A stretch of DNA of 64,000 bases from JBEKHT01 sp049511715 (GCA_049511715.1 JBEKXU010000010.1:1-64000); one strand, 5' to 3'; shown: positions 46,402 through 56,042, counted from the first letter of the stretch. A program made the numbers and translations. The notes: generated by a model not told the origin, from the sequence alone.

Positions 46402-46818
46402 GTGCCGATTCGCGAGATCCGTTTTCCCGACGATTTCCCGAAAGTGCTGGACCTGTGGCGGAGATGTGCTCCGGGGATTTCCTTGGGCGCTTCGGATTCC
46501 TCTGCGGAAATCGAGAAGAAATTGAGCCGGGACCCGGATCTCTTTCTTGTGCTGGAGGCGGAGGGCAAGATCGTCGGCACGGTCCTGGGCGGCTTTGACG
46601 GGCGGCGCGGGATGATTTACCACTTGGCCGTTGATCCGGCCCAGCGTCAAAAGGGGTTGGGCCAGAGGCTGATGGAAGAGGTCGAGACGCGTCTTCGCCA
46701 TAAGGGTTGTCGAAAGATCTATCTCTTGGTGGTCCCGGAGAACCCGGCCCTGGATTTCTATCTGGCTCGGGGCTGGCAACCCATGCGCCATCACCTCCTG
46801 GGGAAGGAGTTGTTCTGA
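46402..46818 (+). CDS. GNAT family acetyltransferase
   Basis: 138 residues, start GTG immediately after the previous stop (TAG-GTG). The acetyl-CoA-binding motif HLAVDPAQRQKGLGQRLMEEVE lies near 72-93, followed by VVPENPALDFYLARGW, the usual GNAT core. The protein resembles RimI/YpeA-like acetyltransferases; its substrate cannot be told. Confidence 0.85.
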   Translation: MPIREIRFPDDFPKVLDLWRRCAPGISLGASDSSAEIEKKLSRDPDLFLVLEAEGKIVGTVLGGFDGRRGMIYHLAVDPAQRQKGLGQRLMEEVETRLRHKGCRKIYLLVVPENPALDFYLARGWQPMRHHLLGKELF

Positions 46819-46956
46819 GACGGCCCCGCAGGCCGGTTCTTTGACTTGGGCGGGCTGCGGAGACAATTTCCGGGTTTCCCCAGCTCGTGGGCTCGATGTG
46901 CCAGGAATGGCGACGTTTGGGAGTCGCCCGTAGTTGCCAGGAGGCAGGAGCGCAAG

Positions 46957-47460
46957 ATGAGAGTGTCGATCCTGACGGTTTCGGATCGTTCCTCACGCAG
47001 CGAGAGGGCTGACGCCTCCGGTCCCCTGCTGCGCGAGATGATGGAAAAGCGGGGTTGGGTTGTGGTGGCGACCGACGTTGTCCCCGATGAGAAGCTCCAG
47101 ATCTCAGGCCGGCTTCGAGAGTGGTGCGACGCCGACGGGACGGACCTGGTTCTGACAACGGGAGGCACCGGTTTGGCGCCCCGGGACATCACCCCCGAGG
47201 CCACGCGCGAAGTGATCGAGCGCGAGGCTCCGGGACTGGCCGAAGCCATGCGTGCGGCCGCCGTCCCCAACAATCCGCACGCCATGCTCTCCCGGGGGAT
47301 CGCGGGTGTCCGCGCGAAAACCCTCGTGGTGAACTTGCCGGGAAGCCCCCAAGGGGCCCGGGAGGGATTGGAGGTCCTTCTCCCGGCTCTGCCGCATGCT
47401 GTGGAACTGATTCGGGGTCTGCCTGGCGCGGAGTCCGGGCACGGCCGGCTCGAGGGCTAG
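46957..47460 (+). CDS. mogA: Molybdopterin adenylyltransferase/MoaB-type (MogA)
   Basis: 167 residues. Motifs are ILTVSDRSSRSERADASGP, LVLTTGGTGLAPRDITPEAT and VVNLPGSPQGAREGLEVLLPALPHAVEL, as in MogA/MoaB. It activates molybdopterin for molybdenum insertion, which fits the molybdenum formate dehydrogenase in this window. The ATG at 46957 follows GGAGGCAGGAG; the longest frame begins 37 residues earlier without such a site. Confidence 0.92.
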   Translation: MRVSILTVSDRSSRSERADASGPLLREMMEKRGWVVVATDVVPDEKLQISGRLREWCDADGTDLVLTTGGTGLAPRDITPEATREVIEREAPGLAEAMRAAAVPNNPHAMLSRGIAGVRAKTLVVNLPGSPQGAREGLEVLLPALPHAVELIRGLPGAESGHGRLEG

Positions 47461-47542
47461 GGGGGAGAGTACCCCTCTGGAGCCGGGGCGGGGGGACGGG
47501 GCAGGCCGGGGGGTGCTTGGGAGCCTCGCCTGTTCAGAACCC

Positions 47543-47571
47543 TTGACCGCCTTCAGGCTAGCGGGTATAAT
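47543..47571 (+). promoter_or_regulatory. Promoter of rpoC
   Basis: TTGACC (47543-47548) and TATAAT (47566-47571) with a 17-base spacer. The -10 sits inside a GCGGG...CCCGC inverted repeat (47561-47576). The same -35 (TTGACC) and spacing occur at 468. The transcript start near 47578 is about 136 bases before the rpoC GTG. Confidence 0.75.
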
Positions 47572-47611
47572 CCCGCGCAGATCTGAGTGCTCGACATTAG
47601 AAAAAGGTGCG

Positions 47612-47645
47612 GCGCTGGGCAGGGCCCAAGCGCTGGTTTTTTGTT
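47612..47645 (+). terminator. Hairpin plus T-run in the rpoC leader (possible attenuator)
   Basis: GCGCTGGGC (47612-47620) pairs with GCCCAAGCGC (47624-47633) with one bulged A and a 3-base loop, followed by GG and six T. It lies downstream of the rpoC promoter and upstream of the GTG start, so it is either an attenuator or a terminator for mogA read-through. Its T-run is good. Confidence 0.55.
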
Positions 47646-47713
47646 GCTAAGTGGCGGCGGAGAGGCGTTTCCCGCCCAGAGCGTGGGCGGTTTCCCCGGA
47701 GGGAAGGTGACGA

Positions 47714-50700
47714 GTGGATGCGAAGAACATCAGTGCCATTAAGGTCAGCCTAGCATCTCCGGACACGATCAAGAGCTGGTCGTATGGCGAGGTCACTCGC
47801 CCCGAGACGATCAACTATCGTCGTCTGCGCCCCGAGAAAGATGGGCTGTTTGACGAGGCGATCTTCGGTCCTACCCGTGACTGGCAGTGCTACTGCGGCA
47901 AGTACAAGAACATCCGGCATCGCGGCGTGATCTGCGACAAGTGCGGGGTGGAGGTTACGCGTTCCTCGGTGCGCCGCGAGCGCATGGGACACATCGAGCT
48001 GGCTGCGCCCGTGGCCCATGTTTGGTACACGCGTCGCGTCCCCTCCTATTTGGGGCTGCTCCTCGATATTTCCCGGCGCAATCTCGACCGCGTTCTCTAC
48101 TTTGCGCAATACGTTGTGACCCATGTGGATGAAGATGCCCGTCAAAAGGCTCTGCGCCGTCTCGACGAAGAGGTAGACCGGCTGGAGAAGCGCCGCGGTG
48201 ATGAGGTCAACCAGAAGATCGCGCAGGCCAAAACGGCCAGAGACAAGCGATTGGAGGAATTGGAACTTCGGGTCGCCCGATCCAAGGAAAAATTCGAAGA
48301 AGAGGTCAACGAGCGGCTCGAGCCCCTGATCAAAGAGGGGCAAAGAATGGAGCAGTCGCTGCGGGAGAAGGTGGGGACCACGATCCGGGTTCCCATTGAA
48401 TTTGCTCCCACTCGCACGGAGATCGCTGAGAAAGGGACGACCGTTTCCAACAAGCACCTGACCATCCTGCAAAAGGCCGTGAAATCGCGGCTGGAGGAGA
48501 TCGAGAGCGAGCTAAAAGAGAAGCGGGATCGATCGATTGAGAAACTCAAGCTGGAAATGGAAAAGGTGCGCGCGGAGGCCGAAGAGGAGCTGGTCGGCCT
48601 GCGCAACCAGCTGGAGGACCAGTCGGCCAGCGACCAGGAAGAGTCGGTGAATCAACGCGACGAGTTGATGGAAATCCAGCCCCTCTCGTTCTTGGGGGAG
48701 AGTCGCTATCGGGAACTCAAGAACCGCTGGGGCCAGGTATTCAAGGCCGAGATGGGCGCGGAGGCATTCCTGGAGATCCTGCACAACCTGGACCTGGACA
48801 AGCTGGCCAATTCGCTGTGGCATGAGGTGCGGACGACCAAGAGCAAGCAGCGAAAGAAGAAGGCGACCAAACGACTCAAGGTGATTGAGGCCTTCCGGCG
48901 CTCGGCCAACCGGCCGGAGTGGATGGTGATGACCGTCCTTCCGGTTATCCCGCCGGAGTTGCGTCCCATGGTCCAGCTGGACGGAGGTCGGTTTGCGACC
49001 TCGGATCTCAATGACCTCTACCGGCGGGTCATTAACCGCAACAACCGACTCAAGAGGCTGATCGAGCTGGGCGCTCCGGATGTGATCGTGCGCAATGAGA
49101 AGCGGATGCTGCAGGAAGCCGTGGACTCGCTGATCGACAATTCTCAGCGCGGCAAGGCCCTTTCCCGGCGCGGCCGAAGGGAACTGAAATCGTTGAGCGA
49201 CATGCTCAAGGGGAAGAAGGGCCGCTTCCGACGCAACTTGCTGGGGAAGCGCGTGGACTACTCGGGCCGATCCGTGATTGTGGTCGGGCCGCGGTTGAAG
49301 CTCTACCAATGCGGCCTGCCCAAGGTCATGGCCCTCGAGCTGTATCGTCCCTTCGTGATTGCCAAGCTGGTGCAGTATGGATATGCCAACAATGTGAAGG
49401 GCGCACGACGCTCGATTGAGCGTGAGCGGCCCGAGGTCTGGGAGGTCCTGGAGGAAGTTATCCGTGATCGTCCGGTGCTTCTCAACCGGGCGCCGACCCT
49501 GCACCGCCTGGGCATCCAAGCCTTTGAGCCGATCCTGGTCGAGGGCAAGGCCATCCAGATTCACCCTCTGGTCTGCGCGGCCTTCAATGCCGACTTCGAC
49601 GGCGACCAAATGGCCGTCCACGTGCCTCTGTCCGACAAGGCGGTCTGGGAGGCGCGAGAGTTGATGCTTTCCACCAAGAACCTGCTCAAGCCCGCGGATG
49701 GGGAGCCGATCGTCGGCCCGACCAAGGACATGGTCTTGGGCGTCTACTACTTGACGATGACTGACCCGCGGCTGGAGACCAAGATCGACTCCGAGATTCA
49801 TTCTTTCAGCAGCCTAGACGAGGTCGAGCTGGCCTACCGGTTGGGCAAGGCGGACTTGCATACCCCGGTTCATGCGCTGGTGACCACCTGGTACAACGAC
49901 AAGGGCGAACGATATCAGCGGGGGCAGCGGCGGACCATGCGCACGACCGTGGGCCGAGCGCTGTTCAACCTAGCACTCCCGGAGGCCATGCGCTTTGTCA
50001 ACCAATCGCTTGACAAAAGCGCCCTGCAGCGGCTGGTTTCCCAGTCCTACCAGGTTCTGGGTTCCGAGGCGACCATCGAGCTCGTGGACCGCGTCAAGGA
50101 AATCGGATTCGGATACGCCACTCGCTCCGGGACGACGATTGCCATTTCGGACATCGCCGTGCCGCCCGAAAAGAAAGACATCATCGACCACTCCCTTGAG
50201 GAGCAGGGCCTGATTGAACGAGACTACCGCCGCGGCCTGCTGACCGAGCAGGAGCAGAATGAGCGCATCATCGAGCTGTGGCAACATGCGGTCAATGATG
50301 TCGGGGATGCCGTCAAGAAACACCTGGATCCGACGGGAAACCTGAGCACGATGGCCCTCTCGGGTGCCACGAAAGGCGGGTTCGGACCGATTTCCCAGCT
50401 GGCGGGCATGCGCGGCCTGATGGCTGACCCGGCGGGCCGCATTATCCCGTTGCCGATTCGGTCCAACTTCCGGGACGGACTGACCGCCCTGGAGTACTTC
50501 ATCTCCACCCATGGGGCGCGCAAGGGCTTGGCGGACACCGCGTTGCGCACGGCAGATGCTGGCTACCTCACACGCCGGCTGGTGGATGTCGCCCAGGATG
50601 TCATCGTTGCGGACCATGACTGCGGAACCGAAGACGGGGTTCACATTCGTCGCCGGGATGATGTGGCGGGCCAGTCCTACGAGTCGCGCTTGTTCGGCCG

Positions 50701-51934
50701 GATCGCGGCGCGGAAGGTGGTGGATGCGCAGACGGGCGAGTTGATCACGGGTCGAAATGAGCTCATCACCCTCGAACAGGCTCGCCGCATCGCTTCAAGC
50801 TCGCTGGAGGAAGTGCTGGTTCGTTCCCCCCTGACCTGCGCCATGCGTCATGGCCTGTGCCAGCTGTGCTACGGGCTGGATCTGGGTCGCGGGGCTTTGG
50901 TGGAACTGGGCACGGCCGTCGGGATTGTGGCGGCGCAGTCGATCGGGGAACCGGGCACCCAACTCACCTTGCGCACCTTCCATACGGGGGGCGTCGCCGC
51001 GGGGGGGGACATCACCTCCGGTCTGCCCCGGGTCGAGGAGCTCTTCGAGGCGCGGAAAAAGCCCAAGGGCGAGGCCGTGGTTAGCGAGATCAGCGGGCTT
51101 GTGGAGATTCACCGCAAAGAAGGCGGGCAGCGCACACTGCGGGTCGTCAACAGTGAGCTGTTGCGGGATGAGTATGAGGTTCCTGGGAATTGGTCGCTGA
51201 AAATTGAGGACGGTTCAGCGATCGAGGCCGGGACGATCATCGCCAGCCGCGGGGAAGCGGAGATTCCCGCCGAACATGGCGGCCGGGCGCGCGTCCGCGA
51301 CCACAAAGTCCTGATCACCTACGAACGCAGGGACGAGGGCGAATACGAGATTCCTTCCGGCGCGCGTTTGGTCACGGGGGAGGGGCAGACGGTCGAAGCG
51401 GGTCAAAGCCTGACGGAAGGCTCCCTCAACCCTCATCGGATTCTGAGAATTCAGGGGCGGGAGGCCTGCTTCCTGTACTTGCTCACAGAAATCCAAAAGG
51501 TGTATCGAGCCCAGGGCCAGAACATCAACGACAAGCATTTCGAAGTGGTCTTGCGCAAAATGCTGGCCAAGGTGCAGGTCGTCCGCCCAGGCGACACCGA
51601 GTACCTGCCAGGAGAGCTCCTGGACCGCCTGAAGTTGCAGGACATCAACGAGAAACTGCTTGGGGAGGGCAAGCAGCCGGCGACTGCTGCTCCAGTGCTT
51701 CTGGGGGTCACCAAGGCTTCCCTCAGCACGGATTCCTTCTTCTCGGCTTCCTCCTTCCAGCACACCATCAAGGTGTTGGCCGGAGCGGCGATCGAGGGAC
51801 GTGTCGATCCCCTGCTGGGCCTCAAGGAGAATGTCATCATCGGCAAGCTGATCCCTGCGGGCACAGGCTTCCAGAAGCGCGAGCCCGTGGTGGAGGAAGA
51901 AGCGGTGATGGCTCCCAATACTATTGCGGAGTGA
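47714..51934 (+). CDS. rpoC: DNA-directed RNA polymerase subunit beta'
   Basis: 1406 residues. The clamp zinc site is Cys59, Cys61, Cys74 and Cys77 and the active site NADFDGDQMAVH carries Asp627, Asp629 and Asp631. The trigger-loop and second zinc region (CAMRHGLCQLCYG) are also in place. Between about residues 140 and 320 a Glu/Lys/Arg-rich coiled-coil insertion is present that E. coli lacks. GTG start. No rpoB precedes it, which is unusual. A strong terminator follows at 51960. Confidence 0.97.
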   Translation: MDAKNISAIKVSLASPDTIKSWSYGEVTRPETINYRRLRPEKDGLFDEAIFGPTRDWQCYCGKYKNIRHRGVICDKCGVEVTRSSVRRERMGHIELAAPVAHVWYTRRVPSYLGLLLDISRRNLDRVLYFAQYVVTHVDEDARQKALRRLDEEVDRLEKRRGDEVNQKIAQAKTARDKRLEELELRVARSKEKFEEEVNERLEPLIKEGQRMEQSLREKVGTTIRVPIEFAPTRTEIAEKGTTVSNKHLTILQKAVKSRLEEIESELKEKRDRSIEKLKLEMEKVRAEAEEELVGLRNQLEDQSASDQEESVNQRDELMEIQPLSFLGESRYRELKNRWGQVFKAEMGAEAFLEILHNLDLDKLANSLWHEVRTTKSKQRKKKATKRLKVIEAFRRSANRPEWMVMTVLPVIPPELRPMVQLDGGRFATSDLNDLYRRVINRNNRLKRLIELGAPDVIVRNEKRMLQEAVDSLIDNSQRGKALSRRGRRELKSLSDMLKGKKGRFRRNLLGKRVDYSGRSVIVVGPRLKLYQCGLPKVMALELYRPFVIAKLVQYGYANNVKGARRSIERERPEVWEVLEEVIRDRPVLLNRAPTLHRLGIQAFEPILVEGKAIQIHPLVCAAFNADFDGDQMAVHVPLSDKAVWEARELMLSTKNLLKPADGEPIVGPTKDMVLGVYYLTMTDPRLETKIDSEIHSFSSLDEVELAYRLGKADLHTPVHALVTTWYNDKGERYQRGQRRTMRTTVGRALFNLALPEAMRFVNQSLDKSALQRLVSQSYQVLGSEATIELVDRVKEIGFGYATRSGTTIAISDIAVPPEKKDIIDHSLEEQGLIERDYRRGLLTEQEQNERIIELWQHAVNDVGDAVKKHLDPTGNLSTMALSGATKGGFGPISQLAGMRGLMADPAGRIIPLPIRSNFRDGLTALEYFISTHGARKGLADTALRTADAGYLTRRLVDVAQDVIVADHDCGTEDGVHIRRRDDVAGQSYESRLFGRIAARKVVDAQTGELITGRNELITLEQARRIASSSLEEVLVRSPLTCAMRHGLCQLCYGLDLGRGALVELGTAVGIVAAQSIGEPGTQLTLRTFHTGGVAAGGDITSGLPRVEELFEARKKPKGEAVVSEISGLVEIHRKEGGQRTLRVVNSELLRDEYEVPGNWSLKIEDGSAIEAGTIIASRGEAEIPAEHGGRARVRDHKVLITYERRDEGEYEIPSGARLVTGEGQTVEAGQSLTEGSLNPHRILRIQGREACFLYLLTEIQKVYRAQGQNINDKHFEVVLRKMLAKVQVVRPGDTEYLPGELLDRLKLQDINEKLLGEGKQPATAAPVLLGVTKASLSTDSFFSASSFQHTIKVLAGAAIEGRVDPLLGLKENVIIGKLIPAGTGFQKREPVVEEEAVMAPNTIAE

Positions 51935-51959
51935 GCTGGGGGAGGGTGCGCAAGTTCCG

Positions 51960-51994
51960 GTGGGCCGAGGCCAGCGCTCGGCCCACTTTCATTT
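51960..51994 (+). terminator. Rho-independent terminator after rpoC
   Basis: Perfect 10-bp stem GTGGGCCGAG/CTCGGCCCAC (51960-51969 and 51977-51986) with a 7-base loop, followed by TTTCATTT. Confidence 0.85.
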
Positions 51995-52176
51995 GTATGC
52001 CTTGCACGGACACGGTCTGGTAAGGGGGGAATCCTTCAGGGGAGGAAGGGTGCTGACCGCAGCCCAAGGCGGTTCCGATCCCTCAGGTCCCCTCGATCCA
52101 GGGGCGGGCCGCCATCGGGCGCAGCCCGATGGCGAACTGGGGTTGGGCCACCCTGAGCCGGCCACGGCCACCCGCC

Positions 52177-53235
52177 CTAGTGGGAGCAGGCCGGAAGCGG
52201 GTCGGGCCCTGTCCCGAGATCCACCCAGGCAAGCTTGCCGGGCCTGACGGTGGTCGTAGCTACCTGGAGGTTCGGAGAGTAGGCTGTGACTTGATAGATT
52301 CCCGGCTCCAGGTCCGTCACGGCAAAGTTCTCCTTGAGGAGATCGTCACTCCCCGCCGTGTCGGCCTCGAAATCATAAGTGGTCAAAAAGCGCACGATTT
52401 GCAAGCCGCCTAGGTCATCCCACTTCCTCAGGGTCACGGTTCGTCCCGGCAGCAGATGGCCAGAGGCGTCGACAACCCTTCCTGCCAGCGCCCCCAGCGT
52501 TGTCCCCGCCTGGCTCCGAGGTGCGAGCCAAAGCTCCGGGTTGCGAACGCTGGTGTATTGGTCGGTGTCCAAACGCACTTCGAAATGAAGGTGGGCGCCG
52601 ATCGCGACGCCGGTCAGGCCGACTCTCCCAAGCAGGTCCCCTGGCAAGACATGTTGGCCGACCTTGACGGCGATCTCGCTGAGGTGGCCTTGGAGCAGGA
52701 AAATGGGATGACCCTCGGGTTCACGGTCGAGTTGCAGCACGACCACGTTCCCGTAGAAGTTGAATGACGGCCCCAGGAGGAAGTGAAGATCGTTTCCTGC
52801 GAAGACCACGGTTCCGGGCGCGGCGGCGACCACCGGCGTGCCCTGGGGATTCTCAAGGTCCACGCCATGATGAGGCTCGCGGGTCCCTCCCTGGGTGGAT
52901 CCAAAGGGATAGCTTGGGTCGATGAATTGGGTAAAACCCAGCGGGATTGGCCGGCCAAGCCAGAGCAGGGGACAGGGACTAGGGGTCAGCCCGGGGGTGG
53001 GGGTCTTCACAGAAGCAAGCGGCGTGAGCGCGGGGAGGGTGGGGGCGGAAGGAGAGGCCTTAAGGGCGGGGGTGCTGATCGCGGGAGAAGGGATTGGTTC
53101 GAGGTGATCGCCCGACCCGACGGGGCTTCCGGCGCAACCTCCGCAGCCCAAGGCCGCTCCGATAGAAACAAGAATGGCCAGCGGAACCCAACCCAGGCGA
53201 AAGGGGTGGGGGGATTTCCTCTGCGGCTCGGTCAT
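52177..53235 (-). CDS. M23 peptidase lipoprotein
   Basis: 352 residues. Signal peptide with lipobox ending at LGCGGCAG (about residue 33), a Pro/Ser/Thr linker to about 105, then the M23 fold with zinc motif HHGVDL near 122 and catalytic HLHFEV near 218, and a C-terminal domain (AGRVVDASGHLLPGRTVTLRKW...VTDLEPGIYQVTAYSP) like carboxypeptidase regulatory repeats. It should cut peptidoglycan crosslinks. The ATG overlaps the FTCD stop (ATGA). Pro/Thr linker style is shared with the Ig-like protein. Confidence 0.85.
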   Translation of the reverse strand: MTEPQRKSPHPFRLGWVPLAILVSIGAALGCGGCAGSPVGSGDHLEPIPSPAISTPALKASPSAPTLPALTPLASVKTPTPGLTPSPCPLLWLGRPIPLGFTQFIDPSYPFGSTQGGTREPHHGVDLENPQGTPVVAAAPGTVVFAGNDLHFLLGPSFNFYGNVVVLQLDREPEGHPIFLLQGHLSEIAVKVGQHVLPGDLLGRVGLTGVAIGAHLHFEVRLDTDQYTSVRNPELWLAPRSQAGTTLGALAGRVVDASGHLLPGRTVTLRKWDDLGGLQIVRFLTTYDFEADTAGSDDLLKENFAVTDLEPGIYQVTAYSPNLQVATTTVRPGKLAWVDLGTGPDPLPACSH

Positions 53236-54767
53236 GCGAGCAGGCCAAGGCGAGGCAGAATCCGGGATTGGAGGGACTTCATTGCCGCCTCGGATCGGGC
53301 TTCGACTTGCTCCAGTTCGTGCCGGATCTGGTCCGCGCGATCATTGCCGGCCAGGTCCATCAAGTTCGTGCGCACATTCAGGCCGGCTGATTTCAGGGCG
53401 GCGTCGGCCAAGAATCCGCTCGTGCCGACATCCGAGGAAGCCGAGGGCAGGCCCAGGTCGGCGGCTTGGCTCGCCAGCTCCAGAAGACGGCAGGAGTGCT
53501 GGCAGACTTCCAGGGGGACCTGGGCGGCATGCAGCAGGGCTTCCTGCTGGGAGCGCAGGGCATGCTCACGTTCCAACGGGCTTGCCGAGGGGAGTCGCCG
53601 GGCCTGCAGGACTTGTTCGAAGGCCAGGGCGTCCTGCCGCACGGCCTCCTGGAGCCGCGCCCGGAGGGTGTCGGCTTCTTGAATCATGGCCAGCATGACT
53701 TCGCGGGATCCCGCATACTTCTTGCGCCCCGAGGTGAGACGAGCCACCATACCAATCAGAGCCGCCGCCATGGCCGCGGCCATGGCGGCCGCTGATCCGC
53801 CGCCGGGGCTTGGTTCGCCAGAGGCAAGTTCTTGGAGGAAGCTCTGCTCGGCAGATGGCAGATTCTCCTTGTCGGCGGAGGCAAGGCGGTTTTCAATGAC
53901 CTGCTCGGCCGAGAAGGGCTCGAGCTGAAGGTACCACGCGGCAGCATCCAGAAGCGCGGCCTGGGGTAGCAGGCCGACGATCTCCCCCCGCACAATCCTC
54001 GTACCCCACCGGCTGGCCTCACGGCGCACCATCTCACAGGCCTGCGCGATCGAGGTTTGTGTATAGTCCGTCAGGTTCATGGAAACCTGCGCTCGGCCCT
54101 CCACCAGGAGCCCCAGGGCTTTGACATTGCGGAGCCCTCCCGTGGTTCCACGAACTGCGCGGGCGATTCTCCTGGCGACCTCCTCCTGGGCCGTGTCGAG
54201 GTAGATGTTATAGGCCAGCAGAGGCCGCCGGGCTCCGACGACCGTGGCGCCAGCGGGGCCGAGGCAAGCAGGGCCGAAATCCGGACGGCGGTCCGCGTTG
54301 GTGGCGATCTCGGCCTTCAAGCCCTCAAACTCTCCTCGGCGGATGTCCTCCAGGTTGGTGCGGTCCGGACGGAGGGCCGCCGCCTCATATAAATAGACCG
54401 GGAGGCCCAGCTCCTCCGCCAAGCGGCTTCCAAGGTGGCGGGCCAGATTGACGCAATCGGCCAGTGTCAGGCCTTGAAGCGGGATGAACGGAATCACATC
54501 AGTGGCGCCAATTCGCGGATGTTGGCCCACGTGGTGATTGAGGTCGATCAGCTGCGCGGCTTGGGCGGCGGCCGCAAAGGCGGCTTTTTCAACGGCTTCG
54601 GGCGCGCCGACGAAGGTGAGGACGGTTCGGTTGTGATCCGGGTCGCTGTGCTGGTCGAGGAGATGCACTCCGGGGGTGTCCTCGATCGTCCTCACCAATT
54701 GGAGAATGACCTCGCTGCGGCGTCCTTCGGAGAAATTCGGAACACATTCGACCAGCGGAGGGGACAT
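53232..54767 (-). CDS. ftcD: Glutamate formimidoyltransferase/formimidoyltetrahydrofolate cyclodeaminase
   Basis: 511 residues. Residues 1 to about 300 are the formiminotransferase (VPNFSEGR, HHVGQHPRIGATDVIPFIPL, MNLTDYTQTSI) and 310-510 the cyclodeaminase (SGEPSPGGGSAAAMAAAMAAALIGMVARL). It moves a formimino group from histidine breakdown onto folate and closes the ring. The ATG at 54767 was chosen: the promoter at 54804 and the family start both place it there, dropping 57 residues. Fused FTCD is known in several phyla; here no hut genes are adjacent. Confidence 0.92.
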   Translation of the reverse strand: MSPPLVECVPNFSEGRRSEVILQLVRTIEDTPGVHLLDQHSDPDHNRTVLTFVGAPEAVEKAAFAAAAQAAQLIDLNHHVGQHPRIGATDVIPFIPLQGLTLADCVNLARHLGSRLAEELGLPVYLYEAAALRPDRTNLEDIRRGEFEGLKAEIATNADRRPDFGPACLGPAGATVVGARRPLLAYNIYLDTAQEEVARRIARAVRGTTGGLRNVKALGLLVEGRAQVSMNLTDYTQTSIAQACEMVRREASRWGTRIVRGEIVGLLPQAALLDAAAWYLQLEPFSAEQVIENRLASADKENLPSAEQSFLQELASGEPSPGGGSAAAMAAAMAAALIGMVARLTSGRKKYAGSREVMLAMIQEADTLRARLQEAVRQDALAFEQVLQARRLPSASPLEREHALRSQQEALLHAAQVPLEVCQHSCRLLELASQAADLGLPSASSDVGTSGFLADAALKSAGLNVRTNLMDLAGNDRADQIRHELEQVEARSEAAMKSLQSRILPRLGLLA

Positions 54768-54803
54768 GGTAGCCTCGTTTCGGCGGTTGGCGCTAATGGG
54801 GGG

Positions 54804-54809
54804 ATTATA
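54804..54809 (-). promoter_or_regulatory. -10 box of the ftcD unit
   Basis: Minus-strand TATAATCCCCCC (-10 at 54809-54804), start near 54797, 30 bases before the ATG. The sucC promoter lies 75 bases away in the opposite direction. Confidence 0.5.
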
Positions 54810-54882
54810 TAACTCCCGATTGGACAGCCCGGCAGGCGGCCGCGGCCACCGCCGCCTTCGCCGGAACGGAAATCGCTGCTGG

Positions 54883-54888
54883 TATAAT
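54883..54888 (+). promoter_or_regulatory. -10 box of sucCD
   Basis: TATAATCC, 20 bases before the sucC ATG; leader about 13 bases containing GGCGGAG. Confidence 0.5.
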
Positions 54889-54908
54889 CCGGCCGGCGGA
54901 GAGTATCG

Positions 54909-56042
54909 ATGAAGCTCCACGAATACCAATCCAAGCAAATCTTTGCCGACAATGGGGTTCCGATTCCCAAGGGCCGAGTCGCGGCCACCGCAGCGGCGGC
55001 GAAGGAGATCGCCGAGGAGTTGGGTGGCCGCGTTGTCATTAAGGCGCAGGTGCTAGTGGGAGGCCGAGGCAAGGCGGGAGGGATCCGCCTGGTTCGGTCC
55101 CCTTCGGAGGCTGAAGAGGTCGCTACCCAGCTGCTGAGTATGCAGATCAAGGGTCTTTCCGTGCGCCGCGTCCTCGTGGATGAGGCGGCGAGCATCCGGA
55201 CGGAAATCTACCTGGGCATCATCAACGACCGTCAGGCGCGTCGGCCGGTCCTGGTCTCCTCAGGGGAAGGGGGGATCGACATCGAAGAGGTGGCCCGGAC
55301 CTCGCCCGAGAAGATCGTACGGGTCGCGATCGACCCATTTCTGGGACTGCGCGAGTATCAGAGCCGGGGCGTGGCCGCGCGAATCGGACTCGATCGTGAG
55401 CTCTGGAAAGCCTTCACCCAGATTGGCCTGGGTCTGTATGGGGCCTACTCCCGATCCGATGCGACCCTGGCCGAGATCAATCCTCTGGTCATTACTCAAG
55501 AGGGCAAACTTCTGGCCCTCGATGGCAAGATGCTCATCGACGACAACGCGATGTTTCGCCACCCGGACTTGGCGGAGTTGCGAGATATGGATGAGGAGCT
55601 TCCGGAGGAGACTGAGGCCCGCAAGTACGGCCTCTCTTACGTCAAGCTGGACGGGCAGGTGGGTTGCATGGTGAACGGCGCAGGCCTGGCGATGGCGACC
55701 ATGGATATCATCCGGTCTTGCGGCGGGAACCCCGCCAATTTCCTGGACATCGGAGGGGGGGCGAGCTCGGAAAAGGTCGCTGCCGCCCTTCGCATCATCC
55801 TGGCTGACGAGAACGTCCGGGCGGTACTGCTCAACATCTTCGGGGGGATCACGCGCTGCGACGAGGTGGCCCATGGCATCCTGAACGCTTTGCAGGGCGT
55901 CCCGAGGCCGGTTCCCATGGTCGCACGCTTGGTGGGCACCAACGAGGAAGAAGGAAGACGAATCTTGTCAAGCGCAAAGATGGAAACGGCACTGACCCTT
56001 CTGGAGGCGGCGCGAAAAGCCGTCGCCTTAGCCCAGGGATAG
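54909..56042 (+). CDS. sucC: Succinyl-CoA ligase [ADP-forming] subunit beta
   Basis: 377 residues. ATP-grasp N-terminal part begins MKLHEYQSKQIFADNGVPIPKG, with VLVGGRGKAGG near 52, and the CoA ligase-type C-terminal part contains DGQVGCMVNGAGLAMATMD, GNPANFLDIGGGAS and LNIFGGITRCDEVAHGI. Together with SucD it converts succinyl-CoA to succinate with ATP or GTP formation. SucD lies 66 bases downstream. Confidence 0.97.
   Translation: MKLHEYQSKQIFADNGVPIPKGRVAATAAAAKEIAEELGGRVVIKAQVLVGGRGKAGGIRLVRSPSEAEEVATQLLSMQIKGLSVRRVLVDEAASIRTEIYLGIINDRQARRPVLVSSGEGGIDIEEVARTSPEKIVRVAIDPFLGLREYQSRGVAARIGLDRELWKAFTQIGLGLYGAYSRSDATLAEINPLVITQEGKLLALDGKMLIDDNAMFRHPDLAELRDMDEELPEETEARKYGLSYVKLDGQVGCMVNGAGLAMATMDIIRSCGGNPANFLDIGGGASSEKVAAALRIILADENVRAVLLNIFGGITRCDEVAHGILNALQGVPRPVPMVARLVGTNEEEGRRILSSAKMETALTLLEAARKAVALAQG

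Noticed and set aside
54768..54938. 57-residue N-terminal extension of FTCD
   Set aside because: It crosses the ftcD -10 box at 54804; the conserved start MSPPLVECVPNFSEGR begins at 54767.
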